NCBI RefSeq assembly: GCF_011751745.2
Contig: NZ_CP061170.1
Span: 558,001 to 622,000 of the forward strand
DNA from: Paramicrobacterium fandaimingii
Lineage (GTDB): Bacteria > Actinomycetota > Actinomycetes > Actinomycetales > Microbacteriaceae
Direction of reading: 5' to 3'
Length of the DNA stretch: 64,000 nucleotides
Positions 1 through 8,129 of this stretch are shown here, in pieces. A program made the position numbers and the translations under genes. The notes beneath the pieces were generated by a model that did not search any database, was not told where the DNA came from, and saw nothing but the letters and a program-made list of their open reading frames with translations. Every line of letters begins with the position of its first letter. The first letter of the stretch is position 1.

Positions 1-969
<969 letters not shown>

Positions 970-999
970 TCAGCATCCGATGGCTCAATGTGCGGCGGT

Positions 1000-2037
1000 T
1001 CAGGCGCGCGGCGCCGTTGACTCGCGCACGACGAGCTCGAGCGGCATCATCGTGGCGTTTGGCACCGTCTCGTCTCCGTCGATCAGCCGCAGCAGGATGC
1101 CGGCCATGGCGTCGCCCATCTGCTCCGGTGACTGGTCGACGGTGGTCAGCGGCGGGGATGCTGTCGCCGCATACCTGTCGTTGTCGAAGCCGACGACCGA
1201 GATGTCGTCTGGCACGCGCAGCCCGGCGCTGCGCAGTGCCGAGTACGCGCCGACAGCCATCTGGTCGTTTGCGGCGAAGACCGCGTCGATGCGCTCGGAG
1301 TTGTGCAGCAGCGAGCGCATGGCTGTGGCGCCGTCGGCCGGTGAGAAGTCGCCATAGGTGACGAGTGAGTCGTCGAGCCCTGCGTTCGCGATCGCTGCCC
1401 GCCAGCCGTCGAGCCGGTCATGGCCACCGGGCATATCGGTGCGCCCAGCGATCGTTGCGATGCGGGTGTGCCCCAGGTCGATCAGATGCTGGGTCGCCAT
1501 GCGCGCTCCATCGACGTTGTCGACGTCGACGTAGAACCCCTCGATCGCCTCGGGGATGAGCGGCCGCCCCGCGAAGACCATGGGAACCGTCGCACCCAGC
1601 TGCGTGTACGAATGGTCGCTCACGTGGTGCGACACGATGAGAGCGCCGTCGACGTTTCCACCGCGCAGGTAGCGCCGTGTCTTCGCCGAGGAGGTCTCTG
1701 TCTCCATCAGCAGGCTGAGCGTGTATTCGGTGTCGGCGAGGTGCAAGGCGACGCCTTGCACAATCGACGAGAAGAAGGGGTCATCGAACACCTTCGACGC
1801 GGTCTCGGGAACGATCACCGCGATGGCCTGCGTCTTCTTGCTCGCGAGGGACCGGGCGACGCGATTGGGCACATAGCCGAGCTCGTCGATTGCGGCGGTG
1901 ACGAGCGCCACGACCTCGTCAGTCACCTTCGGTGAGTTGTTGACGACGCGCGACACCGTCGCCCGAGAGACGCCGGCGCGTGCGGCGACGGCCTCGAGGG
2001 TGGGCGCGCTCGAGGTCACGATTGTGCGATCCGTCAT
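1000..2037 (-). CDS. cebR: LacI-family repressor, probable cellobiose regulator CebR
   Basis: 345-residue LacI/GalR transcription factor. The N-terminal helix-turn-helix (AARAGVSRATVSRVVNN, residues ~18-34) is followed by the hinge region (YVPNRVARSLASKK) and a periplasmic-binding-protein-like effector domain. An AGGGGG ribosome-binding site precedes the ATG. The gene lies 45 bp downstream of bglC on the same strand and ends the cebE-cebF-cebG-bglC cassette, the gene content seen around CebR in Streptomyces. The likely targets are the two TGAGAGCGCTCTCA palindromes upstream of cebE, which resemble the Streptomyces CebR box TGGGAGCGCTCCCA. The effector (cellobiose or a related beta-glucoside) is inferred from context. 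Confidence 0.85.
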   Translation of the reverse strand: MTDRTIVTSSAPTLEAVAARAGVSRATVSRVVNNSPKVTDEVVALVTAAIDELGYVPNRVARSLASKKTQAIAVIVPETASKVFDDPFFSSIVQGVALHLADTEYTLSLLMETETSSAKTRRYLRGGNVDGALIVSHHVSDHSYTQLGATVPMVFAGRPLIPEAIEGFYVDVDNVDGARMATQHLIDLGHTRIATIAGRTDMPGGHDRLDGWRAAIANAGLDDSLVTYGDFSPADGATAMRSLLHNSERIDAVFAANDQMAVGAYSALRSAGLRVPDDISVVGFDNDRYAATASPPLTTVDQSPEQMGDAMAGILLRLIDGDETVPNATMMPLELVVRESTAPRA

Positions 2038-2082
2038 CGCGCCCGACCCCCTTCGGCAGTCGAAAAACTGCGTGTCACCAGC

Positions 2083-3504
2083 TTAATGCGCGGATGCCGT
2101 CTCGCTGCGAACATCGGAGCGAACCTGCGCGATCAGCTCGGAGTATGCGCGGCCCGAGTCTTTCACCGTGCGTTCGAGCGTGTCGTAGTCGACCCGCACG
2201 ATGCCGAAGCGCTTGTCGTAGCCCCACGACCACTCGAAGTTGTCGAGCAGCGACCACACGAAGTAGCCGCGCACGTCGGCGCCGTCTGCGATCGCGTCAG
2301 AGATCGCCTGCACGTGGTCGCGAATGTATGCAGTGCGCTCAGGGTCATGCACACGACCGTCATCCGAGACCACGTCGTCGTATGCGGCGCCGTTCTCTGT
2401 GACATACAGCGGAGGGAGGTTCGGGTACTCACGGCCAAGACGCGTGAGCAGCACGCGCAGCCCCGAGGGGTTGACCTCCCAGCCCATTGCCGTGCGGGGC
2501 AGCCCGCGTGAGGGGAACGCGAGGTGCTCGCTGCCGATCCAGGGGGAGCGGATGCTGCGGTCCGTCGCTCCGGAATGACCGTCAGAGCCCTCCGCGGGGT
2601 GCCCCGAGACCTGGTCGTCGTGGTAGTGGTTCACGCCGAGAAAATCGATCGGAGTGCCGATGATCTGCAGGTCGCCCGGCTTGATCAGCTCGCGCAAACC
2701 GAACTGCTCAAGGTCGGCGAGAGTGTCGTCTGCGTATGCGGCCGTGACGATCGGCTCGAGAAACACGCGGTTCTGCAGCACGTCGAAACGGCGAGCCGCC
2801 TCCACGTCCACGGGGTCGTTCTCGTCGAGCGGTATCGCGTTTGACAGGTTGAGGGTGATGCCGAGGCTCTCGGCGCCGAGCTCGCGAAGCCGGTTAACGG
2901 CGAGCCCGTGCGCGAGGTGCTGATGGTGGATGGCCGCAACCGCGGCATCCGGTTCTTGCCTGCCCGGCGCGTGAACGCCGGCCGCGTACCCGAGCAGCGA
3001 CGAGCAGAAGGGCTCGTTGAACGTCGTCCAGTGCTTCACGCGGTCACCGAGAGCGTCGTACATCACCTCGGCGTAGCGCACAAAGCGCTCGGCCGTCTCT
3101 CGGTTCGCCCAGCCCCCGCGCTCCTCGAGAGCCTGCGGAAGATCCCAGTGGTACAAGGTCATCCAGGGCAGGATTCCGGCCTCGAGCAGCTCGTCGACGA
3201 GTCGACTGTAGAAGTCGACGCCCTGCTGATTGACGTCGCCGTCGTCAGGCAGCACACGCGACCAGCTCGTCGAGAAGCGGTAGGTGTCGAGACCGATTTC
3301 GCGCATGATCGCAACGTCTTCGCGATAGCGGTGGTAATGATCGACGGCGGTCTCGAGATTCTCGCCTCGGGCGACCGCGCCCGGCACGCGGGCGAAGGCG
3401 TCCCACACGGAGTCACGCTTGCCCTCCTCGTGGCCTGCGCCCTCAACCTGAGCGGCAGCGGTGGCGGATCCCCACATGAATGTCGGCGGGAAATTGAGTG
3501 TCAT
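2083..3504 (-). CDS. bglC: GH1 beta-glucosidase (cellobiose-cleaving, cytoplasmic)
   Basis: 473-residue family 1 glycoside hydrolase that hydrolyses imported cellobiose or other beta-glucosides. It has no signal peptide. The N-terminus reads FPPTFMWGSATAAAQVEGA, the acid/base glutamate sits in TTFNEPF and the nucleophile in YVTENGAAY; the C-terminal GYFVWSLLDNFEW motif is also typical. The frame stays open far upstream, but the ATG at 3504 overlaps the stop of cebG by one base (TGATG), starts exactly at the conserved N-terminus and is translationally coupled. It is the fourth gene of the ceb operon, so its substrate is delivered by CebEFG. The product could also act on longer cello-oligosaccharides. 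Confidence 0.93.
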   Translation of the reverse strand: MTLNFPPTFMWGSATAAAQVEGAGHEEGKRDSVWDAFARVPGAVARGENLETAVDHYHRYREDVAIMREIGLDTYRFSTSWSRVLPDDGDVNQQGVDFYSRLVDELLEAGILPWMTLYHWDLPQALEERGGWANRETAERFVRYAEVMYDALGDRVKHWTTFNEPFCSSLLGYAAGVHAPGRQEPDAAVAAIHHQHLAHGLAVNRLRELGAESLGITLNLSNAIPLDENDPVDVEAARRFDVLQNRVFLEPIVTAAYADDTLADLEQFGLRELIKPGDLQIIGTPIDFLGVNHYHDDQVSGHPAEGSDGHSGATDRSIRSPWIGSEHLAFPSRGLPRTAMGWEVNPSGLRVLLTRLGREYPNLPPLYVTENGAAYDDVVSDDGRVHDPERTAYIRDHVQAISDAIADGADVRGYFVWSLLDNFEWSWGYDKRFGIVRVDYDTLERTVKDSGRAYSELIAQVRSDVRSETASAH

Positions 3505-4388
3505 CAGCCCTTCACGGCTCCTTGCATAATTCCAGAAATGAGTTGCTTGCCTGCCACTACGAAGAGTACAAGCAGCGGGACGGTTGAGAGTATCGCGCCG
3601 GCCAGCACGATCGAGTAGTCGACATAGTGTGCCGACTGCAGCTGACTGAGAGCTGTCTGCAGCGTCGGGTTCGTTGAATCGAGCACGAGCAGCGGCCAGA
3701 GAAAGTCGGTCCAAGCGGTCATGAACGTGAACAGGGCGAGGATCGCCATGGCGGGGCGCGCGGCGGGAACCGCGACGTGGAAGAAGGTGCGAATCATATT
3801 CGCGCCGTCGACGCGGGCCGCCTCGAGAAGTTCGTCTGGAATGACGTCGACGAGGTACTGCCGCATGAAGAACACCCCGAAGGCTGTGACCAGCAGCGGA
3901 ATGATGACCGCGCCGATGCTTCCCGTCCAGCCCCACGTGCGCATCAGCATGAAGAGCGGAATGATGCCGAGCTGGGTTGGGACGGCGAGCGTGGCGATGA
4001 CGAACACCATCAGGCCATTGCGGCCGCGAAAGCGCAGCTTGGCAAACGCGTAGCCAGCGAGTGTCGAGAACGTCACGACAGACAGGGTGACGACGCACGA
4101 GATGATGAGGCTGTTGCCGAGTGCCTTCCAGAACGGAATCGATTCGAACACCACCTGCGCGTTGATCCAGAATCGTCCGCCGGGAAGCAGCGGCGGCCAC
4201 GAGAGGCCGAAATCCGAGTTCTGACGGGTCGACATGACGAACGACCACCAGAGCGGGTACGCGGAGCACACGAGAAACACCGTGAGAAGCCCGTACGTGA
4301 GAAAGCCTGGGCGGCGATCGATGCCGAAGAAGCGGCGGCGCCTCGGAGCATCCGGTGCTGTCTTCTTCTGCGTGACTGCGATGCTCAT
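3504..4388 (-). CDS. cebG: Sugar ABC transporter permease (MalG/CebG type)
   Basis: 294-residue inner-membrane permease of the carbohydrate uptake (CUT1) class with about six membrane segments, starting near LTYGLLTVFLVCSAYPLWW. The EAA loop that docks the ATPase is seen as ELLEAARVDGAN. The ATG at 4388 follows GGAGG at good spacing and overlaps the cebF stop by 4 bp (ATGA); the longer open frame upstream lies inside cebF and is not used. It pairs with cebF and the lipoprotein CebE for cello-oligosaccharide import. No ATPase gene is nearby, so a shared MsiK-type ATPase elsewhere is expected, as for Streptomyces ceb. Confidence 0.9.
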   Translation of the reverse strand: MSIAVTQKKTAPDAPRRRRFFGIDRRPGFLTYGLLTVFLVCSAYPLWWSFVMSTRQNSDFGLSWPPLLPGGRFWINAQVVFESIPFWKALGNSLIISCVVTLSVVTFSTLAGYAFAKLRFRGRNGLMVFVIATLAVPTQLGIIPLFMLMRTWGWTGSIGAVIIPLLVTAFGVFFMRQYLVDVIPDELLEAARVDGANMIRTFFHVAVPAARPAMAILALFTFMTAWTDFLWPLLVLDSTNPTLQTALSQLQSAHYVDYSIVLAGAILSTVPLLVLFVVAGKQLISGIMQGAVKG

Positions 4389-5425
4389 CGCGAGACCTCC
4401 TTGTTGCGGTACGCGGCCAATCGTCGCTGGCGTCTGGTCGTCGATACCTTTGTCTCTGCCGTTGCGATCGACCTTGACAATAGGAAGTTGATCAGCCCGA
4501 TGCCGACGATGATGAGAAACAGCAGCCACGCGATGGCTGACGCTTCGCCGAAGTTTTGTCGGAAGAACGCCATCTCCCAGAGGTAGAGCACTGTCGTCTG
4601 GAACTGCCGCTGAGAGCCGCCAGCCGTCGCCGCATCGAACATGCGGGGTTCGACGAAGATCTGCAGACCCCCGATGGTCGCCGTGATGATGACGAAGACC
4701 ATGGTTGGTCGGATGCTGGGGAGAGTGATGCTGAAGAATCGGCGCAGCATTCCGGCGCCATCGAGCGCCGCGGATTCGTGCACGTCGCGGGGGACTGACT
4801 GCATGGCGGCAAGCAGGATGAGAGCGTTGTAGCCCGTCCAGCGCCAGTTCACCATCGTGGCGATGGCAATGTGGCTCGGCAGCGTGTCGGTTTTCCAGCC
4901 GATGGCGTCGAGACCGAAGTTCTGCAGCATGTTGTTGATGAGGCCGTAGTCCTCACTGAACATGTTCGAGAAGATCAGTGCGACGGCGGCAGGGGTGACG
5001 ACGTAGGGAAGCAGGATGCTCATGCGCCAGAACGTCTTCGAGCGAATGTTCTGGTCGAGGATCGCAGCGATGAACGTCGCAGCGATGAGCTGCGGAATCG
5101 ACGAGAGCACGAAGATGCTGAACGTGTTGAACAGCGAGTTCCAGAAGAACTCGTCCTGCAGCACGCTGACGAAGTTGTCGATGCCGACGAAATCGCCCTG
5201 GCCTTTGAGAAGGTCCCAGTCATAGAGAGAGACGACGAACGTATAGATGAGCGGAAAGAGGCCGACGAGCCCGAAGACGATGAAGAACGGGGCGACGTAG
5301 GCGTAGGGGGACGCCTTGACGTCGAGGCGGCTGAGCCAGTGGCGCCGACGCTCGGCGCGGTCTGGCGTGCGTGGGGAGGAGGAGTGGGAAGGCGTTGTCT
5401 TGCCCGGGGTGAGTGTCGCAGTCAT
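4385..5425 (-). CDS. cebF: Sugar ABC transporter permease (MalF/CebF type)
   Basis: 346-residue inner-membrane permease, CUT1 family, with an N-terminal cytoplasmic tail, then ASPYAYVAPFFIVFGLVGLFPL as the first membrane helix, and the EAA motif as HESAALDGAGM. I place the start at ATG 5425. A longer in-frame ATG at 5476 would make the ribosome read through a 12-bp perfect hairpin (5442-5469) and add an atypical leader (MPRGSLGDQG), so it is less likely. The Shine-Dalgarno at 5425 is weak, suggesting modest expression compared with the upstream binding protein. It forms the channel with CebG. Confidence 0.87.
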   Translation of the reverse strand: MTATLTPGKTTPSHSSSPRTPDRAERRRHWLSRLDVKASPYAYVAPFFIVFGLVGLFPLIYTFVVSLYDWDLLKGQGDFVGIDNFVSVLQDEFFWNSLFNTFSIFVLSSIPQLIAATFIAAILDQNIRSKTFWRMSILLPYVVTPAAVALIFSNMFSEDYGLINNMLQNFGLDAIGWKTDTLPSHIAIATMVNWRWTGYNALILLAAMQSVPRDVHESAALDGAGMLRRFFSITLPSIRPTMVFVIITATIGGLQIFVEPRMFDAATAGGSQRQFQTTVLYLWEMAFFRQNFGEASAIAWLLFLIIVGIGLINFLLSRSIATAETKVSTTRRQRRLAAYRNKEVSR

Positions 5426-5441
5426 GAGAGCCCAATCGTGT

Positions 5442-5469
5442 GGGGCTCCCTGGTCTCCCAGGGAGCCCC
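5442..5469 (-). promoter_or_regulatory. Perfect intercistronic hairpin between cebE and cebF
   Basis: GGGGCTCCCTGG and CCAGGGAGCCCC form a perfect 12-bp stem with a 4-nt loop, 6 bp after the cebE stop and 16 bp before the cebF start. There is no T-run after it on the transcribed strand, so it is not a classic full terminator. Such hairpins after binding-protein genes usually stabilise the upstream mRNA or partly attenuate transcription, giving more binding protein than permease; that role is inferred here. Confidence 0.8.
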
Positions 5470-5475
5470 GTGGCA

Positions 5476-6795
5476 TCAGTTGTCGATGACGAGTTCCTGC
5501 AGAAGGTCGAGTGCCTTCTGCCAGGCTTCATCTGCTGTCGCTTCCTGCTGGTCGAGCAGGTTGAGCGCTGGTCCGAAGACGTTCTCCTGAATCACGGAGT
5601 CGTCCGGGCCCTTGAACTGCGCCTGAACGCCCTTGGCGCGCTCGGCGAGAATCGCTCCGGTCGGCGCGTTGTTGAAGAGCTCGTTCGGGGTTGCTTCCTC
5701 GGCGAGAGTCTCTTCTGCCTTGATCGTGCTGGGGAAGTTGCCCGCAGCCTTTGACTGCTTGACCTGCTGCTCAGGGTCGGTCAGCCACGCGGAGAGCTCG
5801 GCTGCCGCCTCGATGTGCTCCGATGAGGTGGGAACCGAGAGGAACGAGCCGCCCCAGTTCACCGGACCGCCGGGGTAGACGTCGGCGAAGTCCCAACCTG
5901 TGCTGGCATCGCCGCCGCCGGATTCAAGCGAGCCCTTGATCGTTCCGAGCATCCAGCCTGGGCAGACGAACGTGGCGAAGGAGCCGTCAACGAATGCCTT
6001 GCCTCCACCCCAGTCCCACGCGGTCTGTGCGGCGGACTGTCCGTTCAGCGTCGCCTCGGCGAGCTGGTTGAAGCGATCGTGCATCTCAGAATTGCCCTCG
6101 ATGTTCAGGTCGCCGTCTGAGGTGTAGTACCCCTCGTCCATCTGGTTGACCATGGAATTCCAGACGAAGCCCGAGTGGTCGTACCAGGCCTTGCCGGTCT
6201 TCTCTGTGTACTCGGCGCCCAGTTCGAAGTAGGTGTCCCAGCTGGCGTCGTCGCCGCCGAAGAGGTCGGCGACATCGTCGCGATCGGTCGGCAGTCCGGC
6301 CTGCTCGAAGAGCGGGCCGTTGAAGCAGAGGCCGGTCGGGCCGATGTCTGTGCCGTAGCCGATGACGCGGCCGTCGGGGTCGGTTCCCTGGTCGAACTTC
6401 CAGTCGAGCCAGCGGTCCTTGATGTCTTGTGCGCCGTAGTCGTTGAGGTCGACGAAGCGGTCGGAGACCTCCATGATGGCGCCGAGCCAGCCTTCTTCGA
6501 CCGCGACGATGTCGCTCAGCCCAGAGCCCGCGGCGATCTTGGTGAATGCATCGGTGCGGGCGTTTCCACCCGTGTCGATGTTCGTCGGCTTGATTGTGAT
6601 GTTCGGGTTCAGCTTCTCGTATTCCTTGTACAGGTCGTCGTAGCCGAAGGTGCCGAACGTCGTGATGGTGAGGGTGATGTCTTCATCACCGGATGCTGCT
6701 GAGCCGCCGTCTGCTGAACAGCCAGTGGCCAGCATCGCGAAGGCTGCAACACCGGCAACGGTTCCTGCTGCCTTGGTGCGTCGTGAGAGTTTCAC
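5476..6795 (-). CDS. cebE: Cellobiose/cello-oligosaccharide-binding lipoprotein CebE-like
   Basis: 439-residue extracellular solute-binding protein of family 1. The signal peptide ends with a lipobox (MLATGC, lipid-anchored Cys26), so it is tethered to the outer face of the membrane. The GTG start at 6795 has a strong AAGGAG site (AGGAGTGACC before GTG); the open frame continues upstream only through the operators. It is the first gene of the ceb operon, transcribed from the promoter at 6899-6928 and presumably repressed by CebR. It delivers beta-glucosides to CebF/CebG. The exact sugar is inferred from synteny with bglC and the operator type. Confidence 0.88.
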   Translation of the reverse strand: MKLSRRTKAAGTVAGVAAFAMLATGCSADGGSAASGDEDITLTITTFGTFGYDDLYKEYEKLNPNITIKPTNIDTGGNARTDAFTKIAAGSGLSDIVAVEEGWLGAIMEVSDRFVDLNDYGAQDIKDRWLDWKFDQGTDPDGRVIGYGTDIGPTGLCFNGPLFEQAGLPTDRDDVADLFGGDDASWDTYFELGAEYTEKTGKAWYDHSGFVWNSMVNQMDEGYYTSDGDLNIEGNSEMHDRFNQLAEATLNGQSAAQTAWDWGGGKAFVDGSFATFVCPGWMLGTIKGSLESGGGDASTGWDFADVYPGGPVNWGGSFLSVPTSSEHIEAAAELSAWLTDPEQQVKQSKAAGNFPSTIKAEETLAEEATPNELFNNAPTGAILAERAKGVQAQFKGPDDSVIQENVFGPALNLLDQQEATADEAWQKALDLLQELVIDN

Positions 6796-6845
6796 GGTCA
6801 CTCCTTTGTGGATGGTTGATGTGGTGGGACGGTAGTGCCGATACG

Positions 6846-6859
6846 TGAGAGCGCTCTCA
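6846..6859. promoter_or_regulatory. CebR-type operator, proximal copy
   Basis: Perfect 14-bp palindrome TGAGAGCGCTCTCA, in the cebE leader about 50 bp before the start codon. The same 14-mer recurs 24 bp away. It differs by one base per half-site from the known Streptomyces CebR box (TGGGAGCGCTCCCA). Confidence 0.88.
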
Positions 6860-6867
6860 TTTGGGGG

Positions 6868-6885
6868 CGTGAGAGCGCTCTCACG
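6868..6885. promoter_or_regulatory. CebR-type operator, promoter-proximal copy
   Basis: 18-bp perfect palindrome CGTGAGAGCGCTCTCACG. It lies just downstream of the predicted start of transcription (about 6892), so bound repressor would block the polymerase leaving the promoter. Centre-to-centre distance to the other copy is 24 bp, a little over two helical turns. Confidence 0.88.
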
Positions 6886-6898
6886 CAATCTGGACAAG

Positions 6899-6928
6899 AC
6901 TCTAGGCCGCACAGAGTCACTTTGTCAA
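6899..6928 (-). promoter_or_regulatory. cebE promoter (-35 TTGACA, -10 TAGAGT)
   Basis: On the minus strand TTGACA (6923-6928) and TAGAGT (6899-6904) are separated by 18 bp. This fits a housekeeping sigma promoter with a perfect -35. The leader would be about 97 nt and contains both CebR-type palindromes. Confidence 0.75.
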
Positions 6929-7028
6929 CGGGCACTCGCGAGAGCGTCGCCACAGACCTTCAGGTTGCGTCACACGGGGATCGCCTAAGATTGGGAAGAT
7001 CCGGTTTCCCTGTTTTCAAAAGGCATCT

Positions 7029-7922
7029 ATGCGTCGCACGTCCCGAACCGCTGTCGCAACAGCGCTGTTCGCCGCTGCCGCGATGCTTCTCGCGGGGTGC
7101 GCAGTTGCCCCAGCGGATGCCGTGTCACGGCAGGAGCCCGATCGCCCCGTGCCGTCGGCCACAGCAACCCCGGTTGCGATTCCGACGGTCACCGAGGTCT
7201 CACCGGCATCCGGATCTCTCTCGGGCGGCGAGACCGTCACTCTCACGGGAGAATCGCTGTCGCAGGTGACGTCAGTGAAATTCGGCGACCAGACAGCGAG
7301 CGACCTCGCCGTCGTCGACGAGAAGACAATCACCGTCGTCGCCCCGAACCAGGCAACGTACCAGGCTGGTGCCGTCGACGTCACAGCGATGATCGGTGAG
7401 CAGGCTGCTCCGGCATACGACGAGCTCAGGTACGAGTACTCCGCAGAGACCGACGTCGACAGGCAGATGCAGTACGCGCTGACCTACTGGAAGGACTACA
7501 ACGACGAGGAGTGGGGCGATTACAACCCGCTCGGCGGTGATTGCGCCAACTTCGTGTCGCAGACCCTCGCCACGCGCGGCTGGGAGCAGACGCCGACGTG
7601 GCGCAACAACTCGGGCAGCGCGACGTCTGCCTGGTCGTTCGTTCCCGCCCTCGACAGCTGGCTGCAGACAGTTCCCGGCGTCACCCGGCTGAGCAGCGAC
7701 CAACGCGATCAGGTGGCCGTCGGTGACGTCGCGGTGTTCAGCTGGAGCGGAACCGGCTATCGCGACCATGTGATGATCGTCTCCGACGTGATCACGAACG
7801 ACGATGGCAGCATCGACGTCAAGCTCGTGGGGCACAACGTCGACGACGACTTCCGTGACCTCGATGAGACCCTCACCGAGGAGCACCCCGGCGGCGACGT
7901 CTGGTTCTACTCGATTCCGTAG
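7029..7922 (+). CDS. Lipoprotein with IPT/TIG domain and putative amidase (Amidase_6-like) domain
   Basis: 297-residue secreted lipoprotein: signal peptide with lipobox LLAGC (Cys24), a linker, an IPT/TIG immunoglobulin-like domain (VTEVSPASGSLSGGETVTLTG, ~residues 55-135), then a papain-like putative amidase domain. The domain signature is GGDCANFVSQTLATRGW (candidate Cys nucleophile), with RDHVMIVSDV (candidate His) and a GHNVDDD stretch near the C-terminus. It probably acts on cell-wall or other extracellular amide substrates; the substrate is unknown. Single gene, convergent with pgm, with a palindromic repeat after its stop. Confidence 0.72.
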   Translation: MRRTSRTAVATALFAAAAMLLAGCAVAPADAVSRQEPDRPVPSATATPVAIPTVTEVSPASGSLSGGETVTLTGESLSQVTSVKFGDQTASDLAVVDEKTITVVAPNQATYQAGAVDVTAMIGEQAAPAYDELRYEYSAETDVDRQMQYALTYWKDYNDEEWGDYNPLGGDCANFVSQTLATRGWEQTPTWRNNSGSATSAWSFVPALDSWLQTVPGVTRLSSDQRDQVAVGDVAVFSWSGTGYRDHVMIVSDVITNDDGSIDVKLVGHNVDDDFRDLDETLTEEHPGGDVWFYSIP

Positions 7923-7999
7923 CGGGGAGCTGGCAACCGCGTTATCGGACCGGGCCCCTGGAGGTGCGCGCCCCAGCGCCCCCTGGTTGGCATGAGGAT

Positions 8000-8089
8000 G
8001 TTCAATCATTCGGATCTCCCGTGAGACACGCCGCGATTTGGGCGACGACACGCCGGTATCGGGGTCGGGCCTCCGAATGAGTAAACGGT
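8000..8089. repeat. ~90-bp palindromic intergenic repeat, copy A
   Basis: Lies between the convergent ends of the lipoprotein gene and pgm. It begins GTTCAATCATTCGGA and ends TCCGAATGAGTAAACGGT, so the two ends are an inverted repeat (ATTCGGA core). Inside are two direct copies of GACACGCCG. Copies B (40292-40380) and C (45313-45402) share ends, length and interior words. This is the most diverged copy. Confidence 0.75.
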
Positions 8090-8129
8090 CGAGCGCGCGA
8101 CTCAGCGTCACAGATCGACGAGAGGTGTA

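Noticed and set aside
3505..4269. Upstream extension of the beta-glucosidase frame giving a 728-residue protein
   Set aside because: The extra part overlaps cebG in another frame and encodes Arg/His-rich noise; the TGATG junction and conserved GH1 N-terminus fix the start at 3504.
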